Source of the DNA: JALCOL01 sp022649665
Lineage (GTDB): Bacteria > Bacillota > Bacilli > Lactobacillales > Enterococcaceae
Length of the DNA stretch: 64,000 bases
Assembly (NCBI GenBank): GCA_030372335.1
Contig: JAUDCW010000003.1
Strand: one strand, 5' to 3'
In this document: positions 6,774 to 14,761 of the stretch, piece by piece
How positions within the stretch are numbered: the stretch's first letter is position 1
How the letters are laid out: every line of letters begins with the position of its first letter
Notes under the pieces: generated by a model
What the model saw: the letters and a program-made list of their open reading frames with translations, nothing else
Told to the model about the DNA's origin: nothing
Databases searched by the model: none
Translations under genes and position numbers: made by a program

Positions 6774-7733
6774 ATGGAGAATCTTCAAAAGAGACTTGTG
6801 GATAAAAGCATCGAAGCCTTTCTGATGAGTTTAGAAATCTATAATAAACCAACAATTCACTATAGGATTGAAGGATTTTCCTTTTTTATCATAAATGCCT
6901 GGGAGCTCATGCTTAAAGCAGAATTGCTTGAAAGAGATATGAGTATCTATTATAAAGATCACCCTGATCGCACGCTGAGTGTGCTTGAAACCATTAAAAA
7001 AATATACTCTGACAAAAACACACGAATACGATTAAATCTTGAAAAAATCGTAGAGCTGCGAAATATCAGCACTCACTTTATTACTGAAGATTACGAAGCA
7101 AAATATGTTCCACTTTTTCAAGCTTGTGTATTGAACTATGTTACTGAAATGGAACGATTCCACGATGAAGATATCACCAAATATATCGCTCAAAATTTCT
7201 TAACTATTTCAGCTAGCTATGAACCCCTCACTAATGAACAAATAAAACTCAAATATCCTGCAGAAATTGCAGAAAAGTTTATAAAGCAGGCAAATGAAAT
7301 CGATGTTTTAAGCCATGAATACGATTCAGACAAGTTTTCAATTGATATCAAGCAAAACTTATATCTCACAAAAAAGAAAGCTGAAGCTGATTTTACAGTC
7401 GGCATCAGAAAAAACTCGGGAAATGATGTTGCAATTGTTAAGGAGCTGAAAGACCCGGCTGATACACATAAATATTCTTATAATAATGTCATTAAAGCAG
7501 TGACAGAACGACTAAAAAAGAAACAGTTGCGGCTCGAGTACTCGCATGGATTTAATTCATATGTTCTTAAAATGATTATAGATTTTTATGATATCAAAAC
7601 AGACGAAAAATTTTCATATAAACATACAATTGGAAATCAAACCCATCATACCTATTCCCAACAATTTATTGATTTCATCGTTTGCGAGATTGAAAAAGAT
7701 CCCGCACATTTCGTTGAAAGTCTGAAAAAATAA
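6774..7733 (+). CDS. DUF3644 protein with HEPN RNase motif
   Basis: The 319-residue soluble protein resembles DUF3644 (helical N-terminus with FSFFIINAWELMLKAELL at about 35-52). Residues R96-N97-I98-S99-T100-H101 form the RN-x3-H signature of HEPN ribonucleases, placed after a helical hairpin as expected. The C-terminal half (about 140-319) is a separate, lysine-rich domain of unknown role. HEPN proteins in phage and plasmid cargo often act as toxins or abortive-infection RNases; that role here is inferred. The gene follows the Ltp gene in the lysogeny module and is flanked by RNA structures. Confidence 0.7.
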   Translation: MENLQKRLVDKSIEAFLMSLEIYNKPTIHYRIEGFSFFIINAWELMLKAELLERDMSIYYKDHPDRTLSVLETIKKIYSDKNTRIRLNLEKIVELRNISTHFITEDYEAKYVPLFQACVLNYVTEMERFHDEDITKYIAQNFLTISASYEPLTNEQIKLKYPAEIAEKFIKQANEIDVLSHEYDSDKFSIDIKQNLYLTKKKAEADFTVGIRKNSGNDVAIVKELKDPADTHKYSYNNVIKAVTERLKKKQLRLEYSHGFNSYVLKMIIDFYDIKTDEKFSYKHTIGNQTHHTYSQQFIDFIVCEIEKDPAHFVESLKK

Positions 7734-7825
7734 AAAAAGATGACCTCAGGCACATAGGAATGCTCAACGCAAGCGTCTACCCCATTATGGGACCCAGTGT
7801 TTATCCTTCACAAGTCATCTATTAC
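7732..7825 (-). ncRNA. Leftward structured RNA with terminator, antitoxin-like
   Basis: On the minus strand AGATGAC (7820-7814) can pair with GTCATCT (7744-7738), which is followed directly by a run of seven T (7738-7732): the layout of a small RNA ending in an intrinsic terminator. The ~70-nt interior holds a small hairpin of CCCA/TGGG type near 7780. No frame of useful length lies inside. The 3' end overlaps the stop codon of the HEPN gene on the opposite strand. It could be a small regulatory RNA or the 3' UTR of a leftward message. Confidence 0.5.
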
Positions 7826-7893
7826 AACTTAATTGTACTTGAAAATGATCCCGTTGTATAGTATTTTGTACGACTATGTCACCTTATTATAAA

Positions 7894-7917
7894 TAAATGA
7901 TTAGCCTCCGGGCTTTT
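7894..7917 (+). terminator. Weak rightward terminator-like hairpin
   Basis: AGCC-TCCG-GGCT is a 4-bp stem followed on the plus strand by TTTCTTTTT. The stem is short; it could end transcription from the lysogeny module before the integrase gene. Confidence 0.35.
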
Positions 7918-7921
7918 CTTT

Positions 7922-8071
7922 TTACCCCACAAGAGAACATACGTTTGTATACGCTGGACAACAATCTATCCGAATGTATTGATTTATTATCTTTTCAATA
8001 TCCACTGATGTGTAGATACAGTTAGATAATACACATGCCAATATATCATTAGCCGAAAAATGCACATCCAT
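7922..8071 (-). CDS. Possible 49-residue protein upstream of integrase
   Basis: A leftward frame of 49 residues starts at an ATG (8071) beside GGAAG, with an alternative GTG 6 nt further in that is better spaced. The product begins MDVHFSANDILACVL, contains five cysteines and the helical stretch SVDIEKIINQYI, and ends NVCSLVG. It is divergent from the integrase gene. It has no recognised family, and the 415-bp gap it fills otherwise holds only the RNA element and hairpins listed nearby. It could be a chance frame. Confidence 0.35.
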   Translation of the reverse strand: MDVHFSANDILACVLSNCIYTSVDIEKIINQYIRIDCCPAYTNVCSLVG

Positions 8072-8154
8072 CTTCCTAGCTTAGCGGATATGCATACAAA
8101 TCAAAACTGTTAAAGCTTTTTACTTATTTTTAGCGGAAAATAGGAGGAATGAAC

Positions 8155-9303
8155 ATGTGGATCAATGAGCGAATAGGAAAAGATGGAAAAACAGTTTATC
8201 GATATCGAGAAAGATATATTGATCCTTCTACCGAAAAAACAAAAATTGTAAGTGTAACGTTGACCAGCAGATCTAATCAAGCCAAAAATCAGGCGGTCAA
8301 ATTGCTGCAGGAACAAATTACTGAGAAAATAAATGCACCAAAAGAACCAGATATTACATTTGAAAAAGCATTAGAAAGATATTTAGAAAAATACAAAACA
8401 AAAGTGAAAAAATCCTCCTATCTTTCTGTACTGACCTCCATTGGGACTGTTAAGCGATTAGTTGGAGAAGACACGATACTTCGAAAAATTGATGAATCGT
8501 TCTTAAGAGATATTGTAGAGAAGGCCTATTATGAGGAAAAATATTCTCTTAATTACACGAAAAAGTTAAAGGCCTTAGTAATTTCAGTTATGAAGCAGGC
8601 AAAATTGGATAACTACCAAGTTGTTGTCCCCCAATTTCAACTGGATCTAGTTCTTCGGCAAAAAGAAAAGCAGGAAAAATACCTTGAGAAATGGGAGCTT
8701 AAAGCCCTGATTGATCAATTGAACTCAAAATCAGTGAATACACGAAAAGCAGATATGGTTGAATTTCAGGCTTTGACCGGTTTACGATATGGTGAGTTGA
8801 TTGCTTTAAGAAATTCAGAGTTTTTCGGCAGCTATATTAAGGTTGATGGAACCATTGACCATCGAGATGGAAAATATTCAGATGAGCCAATCCGAACTTT
8901 CCCGAAAACATCTATGGCCTTCCGAAATGTCACCCTTTCAGAAAGAGCAATTAAAATCATAGAGAAAGTACAGTATGAAAACCAATTAATGAAAAATGAA
9001 TTATCCGAATACATTGATCGCGGATACCTCTTCACAAATCGAAAAGGCATGCCAATAGACTATCGAACTTTCGAAACATGCCTAAAAAATGCCGCCAAGT
9101 TGGCTGGAATTAATAAACCAGTAACCACCCACTATATGAGACATACACATGTTTCACTTTTAGCAGAAATGGGCATGCCTATCAAAACGATTATGGAACG
9201 CGTAGGACATAAAGATGTCTCTACTACGCTGGAGATTTATAACCATGTTACCGATAAAATGAAATCCAATCTGCTTGATGGTTTGAATGAACTAAAATTT
9301 TAA
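8155..9303 (+). CDS. int: Phage tyrosine-type integrase
   Basis: The 382-residue protein has the arm-type DNA-binding start (about residues 1-60), a SAM-like core-binding domain (about 65-160) and the catalytic domain with R211 (TGLRYGEL), K251, H326-x2-R329 (HYMRH), H352 (VGHKD) and the nucleophile Y362 (LEIYNH). It inserts and excises the prophage by recombination at att sites. AGGAGG lies 7 nt before the ATG at 8155; an ATG at 8149 is only 1 nt from it and less likely. The gene ends 84 bp from the 3' end of glnA, placing the prophage edge there. Confidence 0.92.
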   Translation: MWINERIGKDGKTVYRYRERYIDPSTEKTKIVSVTLTSRSNQAKNQAVKLLQEQITEKINAPKEPDITFEKALERYLEKYKTKVKKSSYLSVLTSIGTVKRLVGEDTILRKIDESFLRDIVEKAYYEEKYSLNYTKKLKALVISVMKQAKLDNYQVVVPQFQLDLVLRQKEKQEKYLEKWELKALIDQLNSKSVNTRKADMVEFQALTGLRYGELIALRNSEFFGSYIKVDGTIDHRDGKYSDEPIRTFPKTSMAFRNVTLSERAIKIIEKVQYENQLMKNELSEYIDRGYLFTNRKGMPIDYRTFETCLKNAAKLAGINKPVTTHYMRHTHVSLLAEMGMPIKTIMERVGHKDVSTTLEIYNHVTDKMKSNLLDGLNELKF

Positions 9304-9304
9304 T

Positions 9305-9326
9305 TGCGCCCATTATGCGCCCATTT
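9305..9326. repeat. Tandem 11-bp repeats after the integrase, probable arm/att sites
   Basis: TGCGCCCATT occurs twice, 11 bp apart (9305 and 9316), right after the integrase stop. Direct repeats in this position are typical of integrase arm-type sites near attP/attR. The exact core cannot be placed without the other prophage end. Confidence 0.5.
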
Positions 9327-9335
9327 TCTATATTC

Positions 9336-9375
9336 AAAAAAAATAAACCGCCGCAGCCCTTGAACCGCAGTGGTT
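9336..9375 (-). terminator. Intrinsic terminator of glnRA
   Basis: On the minus strand AACCACTGC (9375-9367) pairs with GCGGCGGTT (9354-9346) with one mismatch and a G-U pair, followed by a T-rich run ending in eight T (9343-9336). It lies 12 nt after the glnA stop. Confidence 0.65.
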
Positions 9376-9386
9376 ATTCCTGTTGA

Positions 9387-10727
9387 TTAATACAATTCCA
9401 TATATTGTTCTCTTTCCCAATCGCAGACGATTTGACGGTAAGCTGCCCATTCGACGCGTTTAGCTTCATTGAAGTTGTTGAAGATGTGCATTCCGAGCGC
9501 ATCTTTCATGATCTCATCTTTGCGCAGCTCTTTGAGTGCGTTATGCAAAGTCGAAGGCAAGTCATAGATATGTGCTGCTTCGCGTTCGTCTTCATTCATT
9601 ACGTAAATATTGCGGTCGACTGGTTCAGGCGGCGTCATTTCGTTTCGGATACCGTCAAGTCCTGCCGCTAAAAGTGCTGCTAAGGCAAGATAGGGGTTGG
9701 CCGTTGGATCGACAGAACGCAATTCCAACCGCGTCGAAAGTCCGCGGGATTCCGGCACGCGGATCAGCGGCGAACGGTTGCGGCCGGACCAAGCAACGTA
9801 CACTGGAGCTTCGTAGCCGGGAACCAAGCGTTTGTATGAATTGACCGTCGGGTTGCAGACTGCAGTATAAGAGCGTGCATGTTTCATCAGGCCAGCCACG
9901 AATTGACGGGCAGTATCGCTCAATTGCATTTCGCCTTCCGGATCATAGAAGCAGTTGTCTTTGCCTTTGAAAAGCGACATATTGCAGTGCATCCCGCTGC
10001 CGTTGATCCCAAAGAGCGGTTTTGCCATGAACGTCGCATGGAGGCCATGCTTTCTGGCGATCGTTTTAACAACAAGTTTGAAAGTTTGGATATGGTCGCA
10101 CGCATCGACGGCGTTCGAATACTTAAAGTCGATCTCATGCTGTCCTGGCGCTACTTCATGGTGGGAAGCTTCGACTTCAAAGCCCAAGTGCTCCAATTCC
10201 AACACGATATCGCGGCGGCAGTTTTCGCCAAGGTCCATCGGTGCAAAATCGAAGTATCCGCCTTTATCGTTCAGATCTAAGGTCGGTTCGCCTTTTTCAT
10301 CGAGTTTGAATAAGAAAAATTCCGGTTCAGGTCCCAAGTTGAAAGAAGTGAAGCCCAACTCTTCCATTTCTTTCAAGACGCGTTTCAAGTTGCCGCGCGG
10401 ATCCCCGGCGAACGGTGTGCCGTCCGGATTATAAATATCGCAGATCAAACGGGCCACTTTCCCGCGGTCAGATTCCCACGGAAAGACCATCCACGTATCC
10501 AAATCAGGATGGAGATACATATCGCTTTCTTCGATACGAACAAAGCCTTCAATGGAAGAACCATCGAACATCATTTTATTGTCGAGTGTTTTATCCAGCT
10601 GGCTGATCGGCACTTCTACGTTTTTGATCGTTCCCAAGATATCTGTAAACATTAAACGCAAAAAGCGCACATTTTCTTCATCAGCGATCCGGATGATGTC
10701 TTCTTTCGTTCTCGGTTGTTTTGCCAT
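9387..10727 (-). CDS. glnA: Glutamine synthetase type I
   Basis: The 446-residue enzyme makes glutamine from glutamate, ammonia and ATP in the cytoplasm. It has the beta-grasp N-domain with MFDGSSIEGF (residues 53-62), the catalytic fold with PEPEFF (ATP/metal site), HHEVAPGQHE and the NRSPLIRVP loop. Length and the lack of an adenylylation-loop insertion fit the GSI-alpha form of Firmicutes, regulated by feedback inhibition and by binding to GlnR; R64 in EGFVR corresponds to the arginine needed for feedback inhibition in Bacillus. It lies 14 nt after glnR in a bicistronic operon. A prophage sits just beyond its 3' end. Confidence 0.97.
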   Translation of the reverse strand: MAKQPRTKEDIIRIADEENVRFLRLMFTDILGTIKNVEVPISQLDKTLDNKMMFDGSSIEGFVRIEESDMYLHPDLDTWMVFPWESDRGKVARLICDIYNPDGTPFAGDPRGNLKRVLKEMEELGFTSFNLGPEPEFFLFKLDEKGEPTLDLNDKGGYFDFAPMDLGENCRRDIVLELEHLGFEVEASHHEVAPGQHEIDFKYSNAVDACDHIQTFKLVVKTIARKHGLHATFMAKPLFGINGSGMHCNMSLFKGKDNCFYDPEGEMQLSDTARQFVAGLMKHARSYTAVCNPTVNSYKRLVPGYEAPVYVAWSGRNRSPLIRVPESRGLSTRLELRSVDPTANPYLALAALLAAGLDGIRNEMTPPEPVDRNIYVMNEDEREAAHIYDLPSTLHNALKELRKDEIMKDALGMHIFNNFNEAKRVEWAAYRQIVCDWEREQYMELY

Positions 10728-10741
10728 TGTTCTTCCACCCT

Positions 10742-11125
10742 TTATTTTTTATTTTGTAAAAATGGATTCTGGCCGCTCATTGGTGCGCCGAAGCCGCCTT
10801 GCGAAGCGATCTCATCTTGAAAAATCCGGCGGACATCTTCATCCGTCAATCCGCTTCTCGCGGAAATATCTTTTCCTTGTTTTTTCATTTCATAGATGCG
10901 CTTGATCCCTGCCATATTGAGTCCTTCGGCAAGATAATCTTTGATCTCCAGCAGAACATCGATGTCATTCAGCGAATACATCCGCCGATTGCCTTCTGTT
11001 CTTTCCGGATGGATCAAATCTTGTTCTTCGTAGTAGCGGATCTTTCGCGCAGTCAGATCCGTCAGTTTGATGACTGTACCAATCGGGAAAACAGCCATCG
11101 AGCGTCGCAATTCTTTTTCACGCAT
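10742..11125 (-). CDS. glnR: MerR-family nitrogen repressor GlnR
   Basis: The 127-residue regulator has a MerR winged helix (FPIGTVIKLTDLTARKIRYYEEQ at about residues 13-35, split here by its helices) and a short C-terminal tail ending PFLQNKK, the region that senses feedback-inhibited glutamine synthetase. It represses glnRA and ammonium genes under nitrogen excess. I chose the ATG at 11125, 6 nt after GAGGAGG. The promoter upstream carries a perfect GlnR box, so the operon is autoregulated. Confidence 0.95.
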   Translation of the reverse strand: MREKELRRSMAVFPIGTVIKLTDLTARKIRYYEEQDLIHPERTEGNRRMYSLNDIDVLLEIKDYLAEGLNMAGIKRIYEMKKQGKDISARSGLTDEDVRRIFQDEIASQGGFGAPMSGQNPFLQNKK

Positions 11126-11149
11126 GAGCAACCTCCTCTCTTGTTGAAT

Positions 11150-11178
11150 AGAATAGCAGAGTGATTTAGCAGCGTCAA
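11150..11178 (-). promoter_or_regulatory. Promoter of glnRA
   Basis: Leftward -35 TTGACG (11178-11173) and -10 TATTCT (11155-11150) are spaced by 17 bp, 24 nt before the glnR start. The GlnR box lies 8 bp upstream of the -35. Confidence 0.8.
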
Positions 11179-11186
11179 CTGTTTTA

Positions 11187-11203
11187 TGTGAGGTTTCCTG
11201 ACA
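11187..11203. promoter_or_regulatory. GlnR operator
   Basis: TGTGAGGTTTCCTGACA fits the GlnR/TnrA consensus TGTNA-N7-TNACA at every fixed position. It lies directly upstream of the glnR -35 element. A weaker half-site (TGTCA reading left) follows around 11223-11228. Confidence 0.85.
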
Positions 11204-11278
11204 TATAGCAAGTATAATTCATGACATATCAGCTGAAATCCAGTTCTGTCAACGGCTTTGACTGCGTTTATATTTTCA

Positions 11279-11328
11279 GAAAAAAACCGGAAAACCCGCC
11301 TTTAACAAAAGCAGATTTTCCGGTTTTG
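11279..11328 (-). terminator. Terminator after ynbB
   Basis: AAAACCGGAAAA and its complement (11283-11294 and 11316-11327) form a 12-bp stem, followed on the minus strand by T residues. It ends the miaA-hflX-ynbB operon and separates it from glnRA. Confidence 0.75.
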
Positions 11329-11344
11329 ATCTATACCAATCAGT

Positions 11345-12601
11345 TTATTTCTGATAAAAAACTTCATTCACTGCCTGTGTTACTGCAATTTTGACATGTT
11401 CATATGTCAGTCCGCCTTGAACATACAGCACGTAAGGTGGACGAATCGGTCCATCGCTTGTCAATTCCAAGCTGGCTCCTTGGACAAAAGTCCCAGCTGC
11501 CATGATCACATCGTCTTCGTACCCCGGCATGTAAGACGGGATCGGCAAGACATGTGCATCAACAGGTGAAAATTTTTGGATCGCTTGGCAGAATTTGACC
11601 ATCGTATCTTCTTCTTTCAGCTCGACCATTTGGATCAGATCGGTCCGTGGATCATCCCACTTTGGGGTCGATGCGATCCCATGCATATCGAGCAGCGCAG
11701 CAGTGAACACGGCGCCTTGGATCGCTTGGGAAACGACGTGCGGCGCTAAGAAGAAGCCTTGCAGCATTTCATAAACGGTCCCGAGCATCGCTCCGCCCTC
11801 ATCGCCGACACCTGGCGTCGTCAGCCGATACGCACAGCGTTCGACTAATTCTTTTTTACCCGCGATATAGCCGCCGGTTTTGGCAATCCCGCCGCCGGGA
11901 TTTTTGATCAAGGAGCCTGCGATCAAATCGACGCCGACTTCTGTTGGTTCGCGTGTTTCGGCAAATTCGCCATAACAGTTGTCGCAGAAGATCACGACGT
12001 CCGGCGCCACCGCGCGGATCGCCCGCACCATTTCCGCGATTTCCGCGATCGTGTATGACGGACGCTGTGCGTAGCCGCGGGAACGCTGGATCGCCACGAC
12101 TTTTGTTTTGTCAGTGATCTGCTCTTTGACACCTTGCAGATCGACTTGGCCGTTTGCCAGCAATTCGACTTGATCATAGCCGATGTCATATTCTTTCAGC
12201 GAACCAATGCCGTTGCCAGTCAGACCAATCACTTCCAGCAGCGTATCGTATGGCGTGCCGGTGATATAAAGCAGCTCATCGCCCGGCCGCAAGATTCCCA
12301 TCAGCGAAGTCGTGATCGCGTGCGTTCCGGAGATGATCTGCGGACGCACGAGTGCTTTTTCCGCTCCGAAAACTTCCGCATAGACTGCCTCCAGACAGTC
12401 ACGGCCTTCATCGTCGTAGCCGTAGCCGGTCGAGGGCATAAAGTGCGTTTCTGATAAATGATGATTGCGCATGGCCCGCAAAACTTTTTCCTGATTGTCG
12501 AGCGCGCGTTCTGCGATCACGTTTCTCATCGGAGCGATCAGCAGTTCCGCTTGTGCGACTTTTTCATTCAATTCCGGTGAAAATTGTTCATTCCAACTCA
12601 T
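11345..12601 (-). CDS. ynbB: Cystathionine/methionine gamma-lyase-like PLP enzyme YnbB
   Basis: The 418-residue fold-type I PLP enzyme belongs to the 'Met_gamma_lyase' family found next to hflX in many Firmicutes. The PLP lysine lies in LIKNPGGGIAKTGG and the aspartate in VVIFCDNCYGEF. Its true substrate is not settled; C-S lyase or aluminium-resistance labels are used. AAGGAGG 7 nt before the ATG at 12601 decides the start; a 25-residue N-terminal extension in the open frame lies inside hflX and is not like the family. It overlaps the hflX 3' end by 14 nt, so translation is coupled. Confidence 0.85.
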   Translation of the reverse strand: MSWNEQFSPELNEKVAQAELLIAPMRNVIAERALDNQEKVLRAMRNHHLSETHFMPSTGYGYDDEGRDCLEAVYAEVFGAEKALVRPQIISGTHAITTSLMGILRPGDELLYITGTPYDTLLEVIGLTGNGIGSLKEYDIGYDQVELLANGQVDLQGVKEQITDKTKVVAIQRSRGYAQRPSYTIAEIAEMVRAIRAVAPDVVIFCDNCYGEFAETREPTEVGVDLIAGSLIKNPGGGIAKTGGYIAGKKELVERCAYRLTTPGVGDEGGAMLGTVYEMLQGFFLAPHVVSQAIQGAVFTAALLDMHGIASTPKWDDPRTDLIQMVELKEEDTMVKFCQAIQKFSPVDAHVLPIPSYMPGYEDDVIMAAGTFVQGASLELTSDGPIRPPYVLYVQGGLTYEHVKIAVTQAVNEVFYQK

Positions 12602-13829
12602 TTTTGTCCTCCTTGATCCAGCGGGAGTTCTCTTTTGCAAATCCCGTGACCAAATATTGATTTTTCTCTTCTTCAAACTGCTCTTTCAGCAGCAGTGTTT
12701 CCGTGCGCAGACGGCTGAGCGTCTGGCCATCTTCAGCCGGTACTTCGAGTGCATATGGCTCCATTATTTCCATCATTCGGCGCCGTACACTATCCGTCAA
12801 GACTGTTTTCCCCTTGGTAGATTTCGCATTGATCAAACAAAACGGGTGAAGTGTCGGAATGAAATTCCGCCCTTCCAGCTGATCTTCTTTTGTATAGACC
12901 GTCAAAAGCGGCATCTCGCTCATGTCTAACCGGTCCAAAAGCGAAAGGACCGTTTTTTCCTGCTCAAGACGTGCTGGATCGGCTGCATCAACGACATGGA
13001 GCAAAAGATCCATTCCGCGGCTTTCCTCCAATGTCGATTGGAATGCATCGATCAATTCGGTCGGCAAGTCCTGAATAAAGCCGACCGTATCGGTCAATGT
13101 CACGACCATTCCTTGCGGCATCTTCCATTGTTTCGTCAGCGGATCAAGTGTTGCGAACAATTCATTTTCTTCATACGTATGACTGGCGGTCAACAGATTC
13201 ATGATCGTTGACTTGCCGGCATTTGTATAACCGATCAAACCGATATTGAACTGATTTCCTTCATTTCGCCGCTGCCGTGAACGTTCACGGTGTTTAGCAA
13301 CTTGCTCCAGCTCTTTTTTGATCGCGTGGATCCGCACGCGGATGTGGCGCCGATCGGTCTCAAGTTTGGTTTCGCCGGGGCCGCGTGTTCCGATACCGCC
13401 GCCTAAACGCGAGAGGGCGAGTCCCTGCCCCATGATCCGCGGCAATTGATAGCTCAGCTGCGCAAGTTCGACTTGCAGCTTGCCTTCTTTTGACTGCGCG
13501 CGCATCGCAAAAATATCCAGGATCAGCTGGACACGGTCAATGACCCGCACGCCGAGCGCATCTTCAAGATACTGCCCTTGACGCGGCGAAAGCTCCTGAT
13601 TGAAGATCACCAGATCGGCTTCATAAGCTTCGACCATGTTTTTTAAGATTTCCAGTTTTCCTTTCCCGATCAAGGTTTTCGGATCATAATTGACGCGCTT
13701 TTGCGTCAATGTATAAACGACTTCGCCTTTTGCGGTTTTTACCAGATGATTCAATTCTTTCATCGATTCAAAAAAGCGCTCGCTGTTTTTGGCGGTTTCG
13801 ATCCCGACCAGTGCAACTTTTTCTTTCAT
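12588..13829 (-). CDS. hflX: Ribosome-associated GTPase HflX
   Basis: The 413-residue protein has the HflX N-terminal domain (glycine-rich RLGGGIGTRGPGE near 141-153) and a G domain with P-loop GYTNAGKS at 200-207 and DTVG. The usual NKxD base-recognition motif reads TKED here, a variant that could alter nucleotide preference. HflX splits stalled or hibernating 70S ribosomes under stress. It starts 4 nt inside miaA's end (ATGA overlap) and runs into ynbB. Confidence 0.95.
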   Translation of the reverse strand: MKEKVALVGIETAKNSERFFESMKELNHLVKTAKGEVVYTLTQKRVNYDPKTLIGKGKLEILKNMVEAYEADLVIFNQELSPRQGQYLEDALGVRVIDRVQLILDIFAMRAQSKEGKLQVELAQLSYQLPRIMGQGLALSRLGGGIGTRGPGETKLETDRRHIRVRIHAIKKELEQVAKHRERSRQRRNEGNQFNIGLIGYTNAGKSTIMNLLTASHTYEENELFATLDPLTKQWKMPQGMVVTLTDTVGFIQDLPTELIDAFQSTLEESRGMDLLLHVVDAADPARLEQEKTVLSLLDRLDMSEMPLLTVYTKEDQLEGRNFIPTLHPFCLINAKSTKGKTVLTDSVRRRMMEIMEPYALEVPAEDGQTLSRLRTETLLLKEQFEEEKNQYLVTGFAKENSRWIKEDKNELE

Positions 13830-14761
13830 AATATTCCCCCTGACAGCCAGTTTTCGACTTCTTCGGTAATGCGTTCCCGCTCGTCTGGACGCGTCAAATC
13901 ATGCCAATGGACCGGCATGCGGTTTTTGAACCAGGTCAGTTGGCGTTTCGCGTAACGTCTGGAATTCCGTTTGATCTCGACGAGGCAGTCTGCAAGCGGC
14001 TTTTCTCCAGCAAAGTACGGGAACAGCTCTTTATAGCCGATCCCTTGGGCACTTTGGAGTGTGTGTCCGCGCTTTTTTTGCAGCTCATACAACCGGCGCG
14101 CCTCATCGATCAATCCGTTTTCGACCATTTGATCGACCCGCTGATTGATTCGCTGATACAATTCTTCGCGCACCCCTTCTAAGCCCAGCAGATAAAAATC
14201 ATACAAGGCTTTCGGCGGTACTTTCGGCATACTTTGCGCCCTTTCCAGCAAACGGATCACACGGCGGGCATTGTTCGGATGGACGCTTTCTGCCGCAGCC
14301 GGATCTTTCTGTGCAAGCTTTTCCCAAAGCGCCTCCTTGCCGTGCGTCGCCAAATACGCTTCCCAGTGCGCGCGCTTTTCCTGCGTTTCTTTCCAAGCAG
14401 CGTCACCGCCCAGCTGATAATCATAAAGCAGACTTTGAATATAAAGGCCTGTCCCGCCGACAATGATCGGCAGATGTCCCCGGTGAGTGATCGCCTCGAT
14501 CTTTTCACGACCTTTTTTCTGAAAATCATACGCTGTATAATTTTCATCTGCTTCCCGTTCATCGATCAAAAAGTGCGGCACCCCCGCTTGTTCTTCTGCG
14601 GTGACTTTCGCAGTGCCGATATCAAGCCCGCGGTAAATTTGGAGTGAATCCCCGCTGATGATTTCACCTGAGAATCTTTTGACAAGTTCGATACTGAGCG
14701 CTGTTTTCCCAACCGCTGTCGGGCCGACGATCGCGAGCACTTTCGGCAAAGCCTCACTCAT
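13826..14761 (-). CDS. miaA: tRNA dimethylallyltransferase
   Basis: The 311-residue enzyme adds the dimethylallyl group to A37 of tRNAs reading UNN codons. The P-loop GPTAVGKT is at residues 13-20, followed by the family motifs SGDSLQIYRGLDIGTAK and GGTGLYIQ. Length is typical. It overlaps the upstream glycerophosphodiesterase gene by 8 nt and the downstream hflX gene by 4 nt, so the genes form one operon. Confidence 0.96.
   Translation of the reverse strand: MSEALPKVLAIVGPTAVGKTALSIELVKRFSGEIISGDSLQIYRGLDIGTAKVTAEEQAGVPHFLIDEREADENYTAYDFQKKGREKIEAITHRGHLPIIVGGTGLYIQSLLYDYQLGGDAAWKETQEKRAHWEAYLATHGKEALWEKLAQKDPAAAESVHPNNARRVIRLLERAQSMPKVPPKALYDFYLLGLEGVREELYQRINQRVDQMVENGLIDEARRLYELQKKRGHTLQSAQGIGYKELFPYFAGEKPLADCLVEIKRNSRRYAKRQLTWFKNRMPVHWHDLTRPDERERITEEVENWLSGGIL

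Noticed and set aside
7935..7946. LexA/SOS-box-like GAACATACGTTT
   Set aside because: Only an imperfect dyad, no promoter clearly overlaps it, and it lies in the end of a possible small frame; prophage induction here more likely uses ImmR/ImmA.
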